A DNA stretch of 64,000 nt from Corythucha ciliata (lineage: Eukaryota; Arthropoda; Insecta; Hemiptera; Tingidae). This document shows, piece by piece, positions 33,820 to 46,635 of the stretch. The notes under the pieces are model-generated. The model was not told where the DNA came from and ran no database searches. It worked only from the letters and a program-made list of their open reading frames with translations. Within the stretch, counting starts at the first letter, position 1. Every line of letters starts with the position of its first letter. Where the stretch lies: the NCBI GenBank assembly GCA_038030265.1, contig CM075940.1:13950001-14014000 (forward strand), given 5' to 3'. The translations under genes were made by a program, and so were the position numbers.

Positions 33820-34120
33820 GCGAAGTAAAGGCGGGAGTGCTCAGTTTTGGCCATTCTTGGCGCGCTTTGCCGGGAGTCATCTGTATAGGCATTGTTAGGG
33901 TGCGAATCGTCAGTTTTTATCCATTTTTAGAGTGCGTGGAGCCAATTTAGCTGTTTTTCGGACGCCAAGTATCCAGAAAGCCAAGGCCACTTTTCGTGCG
34001 CGAACGGTCGATTTAACCATTTTTAGGGCGAGAATCACGTACTTTTCAGGTATTTTCATGGCTCCCTAATCGTACGTCTAGCAAAATTTATAAGGCACGA
34101 GAAGTCAGTTTGACTATTAG
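33820..34120 (+). repeat. Satellite family B block
   Basis: Degenerate units with GTGCGAATCGTCAGTTTT and CCATTTTTAG cores, in the same orientation as 4530-5220. Confidence 0.65.
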
Positions 34121-34129
34121 AGAGCGACC

Positions 34130-35205
34130 ACGCCTCCAAAAACCACGAATATGCTGGAAATTATCCCTTTTCTCGAATTTAGCTGCAGATTAGTAGCTTT
34201 TTCGAAATTTTAGCTACGGAGTTGCCTCGAGAAATCGCAAATTCTCATTTTCTCAATTTCAGCAGTGAATAAGCGTTTTTCCTTTCAGATTTAACGATGA
34301 TTTATTGTGTTTTCCCTTTTTTAGCCGTAAACTAGCGCTCGTGCTCCATTTTCTCAGCGAATTAGCGTTTTCCCCCATTTTAGCTGCGAATCAGGGCTGT
34401 TTTTCAGTTTGATCAGAGAATGTATTGACATAGCCATGAATTAGGTGCCCCTTTTCCTCAATTTTAACAATGAGTTAGCGATTTTTGTACGTTATAGCAG
34501 CGAATTAGCGCTTTAAATTGTTTCCATTTTAGCTGCAAATTCGTGATGTATTCACATACTTATCTAATTTGTAGTTTTTCTTTATTGAGCCGAGAATTAC
34601 GCTTTACGTCAATTTTAACCAAGAATTAGCGTTTTTTTATATTTTTAACCGCGAATGGCCGCATTTTTTAACTTCTAGCCGTGAATTGGCGTTTTTTCTT
34701 ATCTACAGCCTCGAAGTTGCCTCCTTTAAACCGCGAATCGCCTTGAATTAATGCGTTTTTGTCTCGCTAAACTGCAAATTAGCGATTTTTCATCATTTCA
34801 TCCGCGCAATTACCTCAAGAGCAGTACATTAGCGGATTTCCCCACTAAATTTTTGCAGTGAAAGAGCCATTTGCGTGTTTTTCTCAACTGTTTTTTTGAA
34901 ATTGCATCTAGAAAACACAAATTAGCTATTTGTTGTCTCCAGTTTTAGACACGGATTGGTGATTTTTTCAATTTTAGCTGAAACAGCTTTTTTAAATTTG
35001 AGCAGAGAATTAGCGCTTTATCTTTATTTAAGCCCCAAAAATTTTCGTTGTTATTCGTCAATTATCATTTTATCTCAATTTTAGCTGCGAATTCGCGTTT
35101 CCAAATTTTAGCTACGAGTTAGCTCTTCTTCCCGAATTTAGCAGCGAATTAGCGTTTTTTTTTCGTTTCTAGTCATGAATTAGCGCGCTTCTTTGCATTT
35201 TTTCG
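34130..35205 (-). repeat. Satellite family A block, minus orientation
   Basis: About 1.1 kb of degenerate 28-bp units in the form TCAATTTTAGC(C/T)GCGAATTAGCG. It ends about 200 bp before the untranslated exon of MANBAL. Confidence 0.75.
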
Positions 35206-35428
35206 CGTCATGAGTTGTAAGATTACTTCTCACACTCAAGTTAGTGAACCCACGCGTTAGAAAATAGGCTCACAGACTTCGTTCAGGGTGCGCAGAAGAG
35301 ATCGAAAAGTATGGCATGTCCTGCAAAAGTAGGGCGCCTGACCATCCTGCCTTGATGCAGTCCGTGACGGGATTCACCGACATGTTTTTTTTTTATTCAT
35401 TTCTTTTTCAGCCTACAAACAAACTCGA

Positions 35429-35752
35429 ATGGCTGATTTAGACATTCCCCCTGAGACTACAGCGGAGTTTCTCCTTAGAATCGGCCTGTACATCGGTGCT
35501 GTATTTCAGTTGACGTGTATTCTGGCGATTCTCGTTTTACCGGACAAGCTCTCCGACGGCTCACTCTGTGGAAGGGTACGGTCAAATGTTCCTCTTTTTT
35601 TTTTCTTTTTCAAATAGCAACTGCCCATAAGTGACTCGTTTCATTACCAGAACATGAATGTCGCTGACCATGAAACCTGGGACTCTCCGGCTGTACCTAG
35701 CAGACAACTTCAGCACAGGCTGAGGAAACAGGATAAAAAGAAAAGAAGATGA
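35429..35752 (+). CDS. MANBAL: MANBAL-like small membrane protein (UPF0239)
   Basis: Two coding exons, 35429-35575 and 35618-35752, separated by a 42-bp intron, encode about 93 residues (vertebrate MANBAL is about 85). The N-terminus is acidic (MADLDIPPETTAEF), then a single hydrophobic segment at about 17-38 (LYIGAVFQLTCILAILVLP) with the family pattern LLR.GL..GA.FQL.C.LAI, and a Lys/Arg-rich tail ending QDKKKRR. The function is unknown; the family is predicted to be a single-pass membrane protein. An AG acceptor at 35410-35411 just before the ATG implies a non-coding exon upstream. A second acceptor at about 35650 could give a protein 11 residues shorter. Family assignment is from recalled similarity. 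Confidence 0.8.
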
Positions 35753-35969
35753 ACTTTTACTGTATTTCAGAACTGTTTTCCAGGCTTCAATGCCTTGAGT
35801 GTGAAGTTCTTCCAAGTTGACAGCCGTGGGCGTTATGACGGATTACATGTTTTCATGTTATGAGCAGGAAGTTATGATATCCTCAAGTTCTTTACAGAGA
35901 AATAAGAATTCGACAAAAAATGTTGCATTTAAAATTATTTACAGTTGCTTTAAGCAATATGATTTACTT

Positions 35970-35975
35970 AATAAA
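35970..35975 (+). promoter_or_regulatory. Candidate MANBAL poly(A) signal
   Basis: AATAAA lies about 220 nt past the MANBAL stop codon, between two convergent genes. Confidence 0.4.
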
Positions 35976-36248
35976 TACATCAACGATATTCACAGTTTGT
36001 ACTTTTACACTATTTACTGAGCGATTTGAAAACAATGATGAAAATAGCCTTGCTTTAGACAAAAACAAAATAATTTCACTACGTGTTAGTAGGAATACAA
36101 TTTAACTCATATCTTGGTTTAGTGAATTCACTTCACGCGTTTGATTAGTTATGAATTACGCCCATTTCAAGGGTCCATGGGTGATCACGTTTGGTAATAC
36201 GTGCGAGTATCCCTAAAAACCTAAGACAAAAGAGAAAAGAGTCGCTCA

Positions 36249-36254
36249 TTTATT
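36249..36254 (-). promoter_or_regulatory. Candidate poly(A) signal of the FHIP1-like gene
   Basis: AATAAA on the minus strand lies 24 nt past the FHIP1-like stop codon. Confidence 0.45.
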
Positions 36255-36277
36255 TTTCCTCGAAACAAAAGTCACAC

Positions 36278-39200
36278 TTATACACATACAGCATGCTCTT
36301 GACTTATGGCAGCGAGCTCTTTCAACCATTCGGAGAGAAGAAGGGCGCACATTACTGTATTCTGCATGCTATCCGACTGGTCAAAATACCTGAAACATTC
36401 AAGATTCAACTCGAAGTGTTGCCCTTTGACGCTGTGTTCGCCTCTTGACTGGTGATTTTCTCCCACCTGACCACTGTGGTCACTTCAAGATTAACGTACC
36501 TATTGTTGTTCTTGATTTCTTCCATTTTCTGTTCGTTTCTGGCGTGGTTAAAAGTTTGTCTTCGAAAGACATTGTTTAAGGTCAACGCGAACGCTTTCTT
36601 TTTTCCATCTAGACAAAGCAGACGAATTATAAAAAACAAAAAAACAAATTGTAAACGCTAGTTTTAGGTTACCTTTGTCCACGGAAACACCTGAAGACAG
36701 CCTGTCCTCGGGGTTAGTCGGATTAGAAAGTGTGTATTTTCGAAGGTTGATCAGTTTGTTTTCACGCTCCAAAAGAATGGCCTCACTCTCGCTCACAAGA
36801 CTGCTCAATTGACTCGGTGGGCATTCACTGGTTTTTGATTCTATGCTTTGCTTCAAGGAACTTAAAATCTACGGACGATAATAATTAGCTGTTGAGGTTG
36901 AGTTTTTCACTTTAAAGTGATACCTGAAACAATGATCTAATGCTGGGCTGAAACACGAGAGAGTGATCCAATAAGAATGTTGTAAGAAGCGGCTGAGAGT
37001 AAATTGCCAACCGCGATATAAGACCGGTCAAATGAAGATTAACGAATAAACTTTCAGCCAGCATATTTTCTAGTTTGTTAAACAGTGCTTGGAGGAATGG
37101 ACCTGATAAAATACGATGAACGCGTTAGAATTCTTTAAAAGGCTAACACTTGAAATACAATTATCACCTATACAAGGCGCCGCCGTGTAGTTTAAAGAAC
37201 TGCTATTAGGGTTCTTGCCATCGGTTGAAATTTCAGATTCAGAGCTCGGGCTATCGAATTCACCGCCGCTTCCGCACTCACTCGTCGCTTCGCCCACTCG
37301 AGCGATACTTTCGTAGCCTGAGCTAACATCATCGGCCGATGGGAGACTGGGATGGTCATTCTCAATTTCTGTACATGTTTTGGCCCCTGACGCTAAAAAA
37401 AAAATGGATGTACACAAAATATAAACACTCCTAAAGAGGAACACACGCGATTTCCGCTTACCTGAATAACTGGGAGTCTCCCCATTGTAATTATAAACCC
37501 AGACGGATGTAGCCAACGCGCACATTTCAATCTTGGATCTCGCGTCCATTAAGTAGGCGTGATAGTCGGCGTACAAACTTCCTTCACGAACACTTTTGTT
37601 TCTGTTGATTTCATGAAATTAGAGGCGACGAAACAATTAACTTTTTTTTTTTTTCAGACGTTTAACCTTCTCTGTATATTCGGTATCAGTTGTAGAAACG
37701 TTTCGGAATTTTTACAGTAAGGATCTGAATAGTGAATTCGCGACCGTTGTGAAGCCATGACATGATTGCACGATATTAAATGTTTAAAAACTAGCTCCAA
37801 CATGATGTCCTCGCAGTTCAGCTCGACCAATGTTTCCATTAACGCCAAAGTCACCAAACAAAGCTGCGACAGAAAACAAATATGAGGGAAAATGTTTACA
37901 ATTTCAAGAAAGACAACGTTTACTTTAGAATTTGCGTTAATCCTTTCTATCAATATGTCTATAATACATTGTCCATCGTAATCTCCCACAAGTATGAACT
38001 TGATGAAGCAATATAGAAGTCCAGGAGCGGTCAGACTTCTCAAAATGGCGTCGAAATAGGACGTGGCGGTTGTTAATTCATTAACGGTTGACTGTACAAC
38101 ATAAATTATTACCCGGAAAGTTATAAAAACAAATTATTGTTCAGATTTTGGAAATTGTCCAGATGAGACACCTGAGACGCATCAAGACAGGTTAAGTATA
38201 GATATTATCAGCTGTACAAACTTCATCAGTTATTTTTTGCATAAAGAATGGCGATCATTCGAAGAAATAAAAAGGCAAGAAACGAAATTAGAAAAAACAA
38301 AATTTTAGCTCACTCGGTAGAAAGCTAGAAAATTGGCGGATTTTTCAGTGAAACCACCGTCAAAATATATATTTCAATCAACAAATCTAGAAGAAACCTC
38401 AAAAAAGTGAGCAAGCGGGTAAAAAAGAGTAAAATACAACACAGTTCTAATACGTAATCAGAAAATTGTCGCAATTTCTTCTCTGGATTACACGAGCTAG
38501 ATACCTCAACCTCAACATTCTCGAAAATGTGGAATGAGAGATTATTCAAAACCACTTTTCCAGCAGAACTTCTACACTGTCCGTCTCGAGCAATCAGCCC
38601 TTATTGTTAGCAAAAAAAAAAAGAACTGGTCCATCAAGCCCTGACTACAATCCTTATAGTGGTCCCCTAACTTGGCTATTGGTCGAGCACTAGTAGGACA
38701 ATGAACTAATTCTCGTTAAAGAGGAAAAGACACACCTCCTAGTCTCTAGAACATGCATAATCAAGCTGAAACGATAAAAATGTATATATATATTTTTTTC
38801 ATTTTTGAAGAAATAGAAGTCAGGTTAATTTAGGGACTTGAGGCCGCAAAACGTGCTCAAACATGCGACGGATTAAGAGTCGAGCTACTAACCTCTACCA
38901 AAGGGAGACTGTTGAGTCTTACTGGTGAACAATCCTATGAAAAACAATTTTAAGTAATGAAAACAATTTTTGAACCGTATTCCCCCGGGGCTCTAAATAA
39001 GGAACATTTTGTGTTGAGAGATGAATGGCGAAATTTTAAAATTAACAATTTTTTTTTTTCTAGCTCACCTGAAGCAACGCAGGTCCCATTACAGGTACTA
39101 AAAATCCTTTATATATGTATTCTAGGAGACTTGAGACAACAATCGGATGAGCCACTTCGATGGCAGCGTTGCAAAACTCAAGGGAGTTCATAAACGTGGT

Positions 39201-40421
39201 CAATTCGGGAAGTTCGTTGATGTCATCAGGGGTTAGTCGATGCCAGTCGTGAGTTTCAATGGTGAGAATCCGAGGTAGTAAAGAGTACAAGCCACTCAAA
39301 CCGGTTGCTAGGACCTGAAAATAAAAATTTGAATTCAAAGACGGTCGAAAATATTGATTGACAGAGGGCTTACCGGGCAAATGTTAGAATGAGCAACAAT
39401 AAAGTCCGCTACAGGTAGATTCTCTTTGGACACTTTCATACAATGGAGCAAAGCGTCTCTAGCTTGTTGTCCAATTGTACCCTCACGGTGGACATACGGG
39501 ATCAATAGGGAGAAAATCACGAATCTGTCGGCGTTATGAACAGCTTGAATAGCTGCAAAATATGGGTGAGGGGGATGTAGGGGGGGGGGATAGTTTTACT
39601 TGGTCGGTCCCTGGCTGTCGTTATCAAAAAATAAACGCAAGAGATCATTATTGTGCATAAACGCGATGCACAGATGACTCAAAAGAACCACAAGACGCTT
39701 TTCAGTGTCCACTGAGAAACAGCCGCCCAGAAACGACTTGAGCAGTTCCAAAAGCGAATGACAAAACCTTTCATGAGCCAGTAAATCACTGTCTGAATAC
39801 GAGACCAATACTTCGTACAGCTTCAGTTGCTCGCATTTTACGGCCAATTCGTAGCTGCAACAAATGAATAATTCAGCAAGTTGATTTGACTTTCATTTTT
39901 TAAACCAAAATCAACTGAATTACCGGCCAGTCTGCCTACTCCATGTAAACAATTTAATTAAAATATCTTCGTCTAATAAATAGTTCAGGCACTTGAAGTT
40001 TGATACTGATGACAATTCGATAGCGAGCAATGTCACCATTTGATCCAAATTTGAAATGACCGCACGGGCGTCATCATGCTTCACAGCAGCTTTCCCAGCC
40101 TAGACAAATAAAATCGAGGGCAACTTATAGGAAACAACCAAATCAGTTTACATGAGACCAAAAGAGTAAGAAAATCGTCTCGACCTTGATTCGAATCATC
40201 TGAACGTTTGAATCGTCGCAATGCAAAATAAAGAAAGCTAATACGTTCAAGTCTCAAAATAATAATCTTACCAAGGTGGTCTTTATAATGTCGCTGATTT
40301 GCTGCCAGTGTTTGGCGAAGCTGTCAAAACAAGCCGAAGGGTCGAAATCCTTGTTGGGCGACGACAGTGGAATAAGCTTGCCTAAACTCGAACGGAAAGG
40401 GCTGTTTCTAAGCCAACTCAT
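36278..40421 (-). CDS. FHIP1: FTS and Hook-interacting protein 1-like (FHIP1/FAM160A)
   Basis: Component of the FTS-Hook-FHIP complex that links early-endosome cargo to dynein. Thirteen exons: 40421-40272, 40099-39924, 39854-39600, 39524-39374, 39314-39069, 38091-37924, 37863-37667, 37601-37462, 37392-37168, 37102-36924, 36868-36673, 36608-36500, 36389-36278; 2304 nt, 767 aa, shorter than the roughly 970-1040 aa vertebrate paralogs, mainly in the middle. Landmarks: FSLLIPYVHREGTIGQQARD, FMNSLEFCNAAIEVAHP and GFLVPVMGPALLQ in the N-terminal helical domain; CNHVMASQ; a Ser/Glu-rich linker (DVSSGYESI, SPSSESEIS); then FNKLENML, VFQPSIRSLFQ and a C-terminal LKELAAISQEHAV. The start is placed at MSWLRN, which resembles vertebrate MNWL; an in-frame ATG at 40517 would add 32 residues. 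It is tail to tail with MANBAL, 525 bp apart. Confidence 0.92.
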
Positions 40422-40516
40422 TCTTTCTGCCCCTACGACTTTGCGAAGCACCATGAGGCCAATGTCATAGTTTCTCCTGCGATTTGAGCACACTCCCTTT
40501 TTCTTGAAGTAACGCA

Positions 40517-41229
40517 CTGATTTATGGAACCGTGACTCGACAACTCATTCTTTATGGCAAACCACAAAATTAACTGGAGGGTAAATCATTGAGCAATTAT
40601 TATATTTTTGTTGTTTTTTTAAATTTTTTCGCCCACACAAAATCAAGTGCTCAGTCACCAAATGCACAGGTGATTACCTTTTTGGTAATATGAAACTTTC
40701 AATGGGAGAAGAGGTGATAAATGACAAGAACCTTCTCAAAAGCAACAACCACCACTACCGAGCTGTCAAACCATCTGCCGCCTTTATTATGACTACGGTG
40801 ACCACAGAGGTCCCTCTTTTGGAAGGACGGTACTTCTTTTCAGCTCAGGGTCCTGTGGTCCTTTGCTTTTATCGAAAGGACCCAAAAAAGGTACTTCTGT
40901 CAAAACAGGGTTCTTCCTGGGGCCTCAAGGACCTCGTGAAGACAAATAGATTGACCCGAAATATAAAAAAAGTCCGGGGAGCTCACCGTATGAAAAATCC
41001 GAATCATTTGATCGTGTCTGGCACCTGCACAGGACGTTTTTTTATGATCCAGATGACACTTCTGAGATCACAAGACATTTTCTGCGGGACAGGAGCCCAT
41101 ACCAGAGCTATAGCTACAGGCCTCTCCTACACCGTTTTTGACCCTCGTGTTTTGGCCCCTTCAAAAGCCAATTTCATGTTCAAGTGTTTCGAAAGTCAAT
41201 TTCATGTTCATGTTTCATGTTGGTTAAAC
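40517..41229. other. 5' flank of the FHIP1-like gene with an unassigned open frame
   Basis: A 205-codon plus-strand open frame starts at 40690 (MKLSMGEEVINDK) and runs into the transposon-like element at 41230, which supplies its last codons. It has no recognised domain and no splice or homology support. It may be chance, promoter sequence or a repeat remnant. Copies of TCATGTTCATGTTTCATGTT occur near its end. Confidence 0.3.
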
Positions 41230-43935
41230 GCAGTAGCGTACCGTGGTAGGGGCGAGGGGGGCAGACCGCCCGGGCCCCCTGACAGGCGGGGGCCCCGAAA
41301 AGCTTAAAATAAGGAAAAATGAGGATTTTTAGGTTCATTCATGTGAAAAGGTTGGACAGCGATTTGGCTCCTTTCAACGAATTTCAGTCTACATCCGACC
41401 TGGAGAAAATAACGTTACAAGTGATGTCAGCAAAGATAGTGTTGGGCTGACTATTCGATTGAGCCCCCGAGAGTGCTATTCTGGTGGCTGAAATACTGAA
41501 ATAATTTGCGCCTTCTTAAGGAAAATTCATGGATAAAATAGAGAAAATAGACCACCCCCAGTTTCGTTAGGTCCTTACAAGCGCACTAATGTACTGATAG
41601 GCAATTTAGAACTGGCTGACGCGGCAAAAACTTGGGAAGAGGCGCTAATATTCGTGGCTATAACTGCGAAAAAGCGCTGGGTCTCACGATGCAACTTCCA
41701 GACAGAGATTGAGAAAAAATAGTAGATTCGCAGTATATGACGGCCATTCCGCGGATAAAATGTAGAAATCAATGCATATAACTGTTGTTTTTGGGCCAAG
41801 CCCGCGGCTACAATTGAGAATACACACTACTAATTCAAGGCCGTACAAGAAAAAAAAACAAAACAAAACATCTCGGCTAATATTAACAAAAACAACGCTA
41901 ATTCGGATTAAAATTGGGCCAAAAATGGCAAATTCACAACTGAAATGGCGAAAAGATATGCTAATTCACTACAAAATTATCAGAAAAGCTATCTCACAGC
42001 TGAAATGGAGGAATATCACTATAATTCGCGGATAAAGTTGAGGAAAAACGTTAATTCGCGGATATGTAAATGAAGAAAGTCACTAATTCGCGGCCGAAAT
42101 TGAGAAAACGCAAATCCGTATAGCTTCTGAAAGATTCGAGGCTCAAACTGAGAACCAGCGCTAAACCATAGCAGAAAGTAGAAAAAAATTGCTTACCTAT
42201 GTGGGGTTAAAATCTAAAAAAAAAAAAACGCGACTAAAATTGAAAAAATATATTAATTAGGGCGGCTAGCATTAAGAAAAACACTCATTTTCAACTCAAA
42301 CTGAGAAAAAGTGCTAATTCGCTACTAAAAATGAAATCTGTAGCGGAAAATGAGGAAAACGATAATTCGTGGCTAAAATTGAGGAAAAGCGCTAACCCGT
42401 GGCCAAAATTGGGGAAAATCACTAAACAATAAACGCTAATCCATAGCAAAAATTGAAGGAAAAAAATTTCAATGTGGGACTGAAATGTGAAAAAAAACAC
42501 ACACAAAACAAAAAACGCAGCTAATATTGAAAACATTCACTAATACACACACTTAACTCTAGTTTTCAGCTCAAATAGGGAAAAGTGCTATTCCCGGCTA
42601 AAAATTGAAGAAAACGCCAATTCGTGGCTAAAATTGAGAAAATCGCGAATTCACAGGATAAAAACGCTTCTACGCAGCTAAAAGTGAAAAAAAAAAAGCG
42701 CTAATACGCGGCTAAAATTGAGGAAAAAATTTGCGGATGAAGTGTTTAAGAATTTCTAATTCCGCTATCTCGCCTTCTGAGGGCAACTTTGTGACTGAAA
42801 TTGAGAAAAACGGCAAATTCATGGCTATAACATTGATTCACGGCTAGAACTGAGAAGAAGCGCTAATCCCTAGTTAAAATTTCAAAAAATGCTAATGCGG
42901 TGCTAAAATGGAGAAGAACCCGCTAATTTGCATCTAATATTGAGAAAATCAGTAATTATTTCGCTAAAATTAAGAGAAAGGTTAATTTTCAGCCTGAATT
43001 GAAAAAAAAAGTGCTAATACGCTGCCAAAAATGGAAAAATTGCCAATTTGCCCTTAAAATATTGGAAAACGCCAATTCGTGGTTAAAATAAACAGAATTC
43101 GCTAACTTACGGGTTAGAAACGCTATACGTTGCTAAAATTACGAAAAAGCGCTAATTAGCGGCTGAAATATAGGGAAATCACTAATACACGGCTAAAATT
43201 GAGAAAATTCACGGCTTCCTCGGTCAACTTTGATGCTAAAATTGAGAAAAAGCGCCAATACTATGGCTATGAAAACCCCGCAAATTCGCGGCTAAAACTG
43301 AGGAAAAATCGCTAATTCGTAGCGTTGTGGTTATGGTGAACATAAAAATGCTAATTTGTCGTAAACATTTAGAAAAAACCGCTATTTTGCGGCTAATATT
43401 GAGCAAAACGCTAATTTTCAGCTTAAACTGAGTAAAGTGCTAATTCCCTGGTCCCTGCAAGGAAAAATCGCTAAGTTGCAGCTAAAATTGTGGAAAACGC
43501 CAACTCGAGAAAAAGTTGAGAAACATCGCTGATTCACACTCACAGGATAAAAAAAGCTACTTTGCTGCTAATGTTGAGAAAAAGCGGCGTGTTTATGTCT
43601 ATGAGGTAGGGGGGGGGATTACCCACTAATCCGTGGCTAATTTGCGCTAAATTGCGTCGAAAAGCGCTAATTTGCTGGAAAAGTTGACCAAAAGCGCTCA
43701 TTCGCGGCTAAAATGGAGAAATTCGAGGCTTAAACTTGGCAAAAGCGCTGTTTGGCGGATAGGTTGTGGAAATAACAGTGATTTGCCTAAAATAAGAAAA
43801 AGGCCTCGGCTACAATTAGGAAAAGGCCTTAGCGGTTACCAATAAAGGTTTATATTAGATATGTATAATTAGAGACTTTTAGGGGCCTCTTGAAGATTTC
43901 CGCCCCGGGCCCCGATACGTGTAGGGCCGCCAGTG
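41230..43935 (+). mobile_element. Non-autonomous hAT/P-like element packed with satellite A
   Basis: It is flanked by GGTTAAAC (41222-41229) and GGTTAAAG (43936-43943), matching at 7 of 8 bases, the size of hAT and P target duplications. The left end reads GCAGTAGCGTACCGTGG and the right end, read inward, CACTGGCGGCCCTACACG; both share the CA(G/C)T(A/G)GCG start and GC-rich, poly-G/C subterminal DNA (GCCCGGGCCCCC; CGCCCCGGGCCCC). The interior is almost wholly degenerate 28-bp family A units in plus orientation. No transposase is visible. Related copies lie at 14710-16857 and 53711-55195. Confidence 0.65.
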
Positions 43936-43943
43936 GGTTAAAG

Positions 43944-44790
43944 TGAGGTGAAATTTCTAATTTAAATACGCGCCTTCTGAAGGCAAATTTGTGGCTAAAA
44001 TTAGGAAACACGGCTAATTCATTCACAGCTATAAATAAAAACATCGCTGATTCACGGGGCTAGAACTGAGAAGAAGCAGTAATCTATACCTAAAAGTAAT
44101 ATAAAATTGCTAAATACGATGCTAAAATGTGAAAAAACCGCTAATTTGTGGGTAATATTTAGAAAATAAATAATTAGTCTGGCCAAAACTATGAGATTTT
44201 CAAGGTTATTTTGAGCCTAAATTGAGAAAAAGTGCTAATACGCTTGGCTAAAAAGGGAAAAAATCGCTAATTTACAGCAAAAATTGCGCAAAACGCCAAT
44301 TGGTGGCATGAAATTGATATTATAAAATTCGCTAATTCACAGGTTTGAAACGCTACTACCTACGCTTCTAAAATTAAGAAAAAAAGCTAATTTCACGGCT
44401 AAAATTGAGAAAAATTCTAATAGCGATTTTCATTTACTCAAATGTAGTGCCGCGTCCTCTCCATAAACATATGTTTCAATTCAGAGAGGACGGGTGGAAA
44501 AAACTTACACCACACTAAGTCTATTGCATTGAATGGAAAACACCATTTTGCGTCAAAACTTAATTGTACGCCATTCGCGGCTTTCTGAAGGCAACTTTTG
44601 AGGCAGAAATTGAGAAAAAACGGCAATTTATGGCAAAATTGTTGAAAAACCACGCTAAAATTCGCGGGACAAAAACTGAGAAAAGTGCTGATCTGCGGGT
44701 AGAGTTGACGAAAAGCACTCATTCATGGCTAAAATTGAGAAATTCGCGGCTTAAACTCGTCATAAGCGCAAATTTGGCGGATAGAAAAGG
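43944..44790 (+). repeat. Satellite family A, plus orientation, beyond the element
   Basis: Degenerate GGCTAAAATTGAGAAAAA-type units continue after the right target duplication, so the element appears inserted into, or next to, a block of the same satellite. Confidence 0.7.
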
Positions 44791-44909
44791 TGAGCGGTTT
44801 CTTCTTCTTTCTTTCTTTTTTTTTCCACTTCTGGATATGGATTCCTACTTTTTCTCAGTTTTATGGGCCCGAAAGTTGCGTTATTCAGAAGACACGGATT
44901 TGTGTTATC

Positions 44910-45720
44910 CTGAATTTTAACCGCAAATCAGTGATTTACTTAATTTTAACCGTGAATCAGCCGATTTTTTTCATTGCATCCGCGAATTAACGTTTTCTCC
45001 AGAGACTCTTTATCCGCGAATTAGCGTTTTCTCCAATTTGTCCGTGAATTAGCGATTTTTCTCAACTTTAGTCCCGAAATAATTGTAGCAATGCTTTTCA
45101 GTTTTTGTCCACGAATCAGGATTGTCCCAATTTTAGTCGCTATAATTAGCGCTTTTTGTAAATTTAATTTCCCATTTTTAGCGATTTTGCTAAATTTTAG
45201 CAGTTATTTAACTAAGCGATTTTCTCGATAACTTTTATCGTGAATTAGCTTTTATCCCAATTTTAGCTGCTAATTAGCCATTCATCTATACTTCAGTATC
45301 GTGAATTAGCGTTTTATCTTTCGTATCCGCGAATGGACGATTTTTTACAATTTTAGTTGTGAATTTGCCAATTTTCTCAATTTTTTAGTTTCTTGCCTTT
45401 TTAAGCCTTTTTTGGCCTTTTTTGGCCTTATTTGCCATTTCGCGCTTGCAAAAAAAGGAAAAACCGGGACACGTATTAATTTTACCAAAAGAACAGTAAA
45501 TTATAGCGTTTTTTTCTTCATTTTTAGCCATAAAAGTGGCATATCTGTATACATACCGCGAATCAGCGATTTTTTGTCAATTTTGGTCTGGAAGTTTCAT
45601 CGGGATAGCGCGAACGAACACTTCTTCACTGCAGTTTTATAGCCACGAATATTAGCGCCTATTTTCCCAACTTTTTGCTGCGTCGTACTTTCCCTAATAA
45701 GAACAGCGTATAAATGCGCC
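44910..45720 (-). repeat. Satellite family A, minus orientation
   Basis: After a strand switch near 44800-44900 the units read TTTAACCGTGAATCAGCG and TCTCAATTTTAGC. The facing orientation with the preceding kilobases makes a large degenerate inverted repeat. A TTTTTGGCC simple run lies at about 45400-45430. Confidence 0.7.
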
Positions 45721-45769
45721 TTCTCATATATTTATCTGCGTAAAGGACCAAAAAAAGGGGAATCAGCGT

Positions 45770-46110
45770 ATTTGAATGAAAATACGCTGAAATGAAGAAA
45801 AATCTAAAATTAGCGGCTAAAATGGCGGTGGGGTGGGGGGTAATTAGAGAAAATTGGCTAATTCACAGAAAATTGAGTAAATGGCTAGCCGTGGTTTCCG
45901 TGAAGTCATAACTTCGTTGACAATTATAGGAAAATGCGTTATTTATGGCAAAAATTGAGAAAAATCGCAAACACGTGGCTAAAATGGAGAAATATCGCAA
46001 ATCCGCGGCTAAAATGGAGGCAAATATCTACGTCGATGAAATGAGAAGAAAGCGCTGAAGAGTTGAGAAAAAGATGATTTGGGTTAAAATGGAAGTAACG
46101 GCAAATCGCG
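45770..46110 (+). repeat. Satellite family A, plus orientation
   Basis: Units such as GGCTAAAATGGAG and GAGAAAAATCGCAAAC repeat in plus orientation. Confidence 0.6.
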
Positions 46111-46635
46111 GTTTATTCTGAACGGTGACTTTCATGGGTGCGCTGGTGAAAATAAGGTTCGCCCGGGGGCGCCAAATGCCCAAGGCCAGCACTATGTCCT
46201 GTACCGAATTCTTATGCACTATATTATTTGGTTACTCAGTTTGAAATTTCAGCTTTTCGACCAAAACAGGGAAGAAAATCTTGCCGTCGTAGTAAAATAA
46301 GGTGTTTTCACCGATGATCCCAATTTCGAGCCCAAATTTGACAAATTTGACAAGTTTGAAAGTCTGCCCCCGGCAGGCGGTTTCCTGACGCAAAGGGCGG
46401 ATCTGGGACTTCTTTCTGTGAGGGGGGGGGAGTGAATCGAAACCCCTCCCCCTCTCACAGTACACCAAAAAAACTCCCCTTCTCACCCCTCCACTAAGTT
46501 TGACTAGCTCCATTGGGTGGGGGGATTCTGCTCTCCCCGTAGACCAACCAATAATGCCTGGTACCGAAAGTTAGTCCTTTCATATAGGCTACTATCAATC
46601 ACAAATCTTACAGTTACAGCATTTTGTGTCAAATA

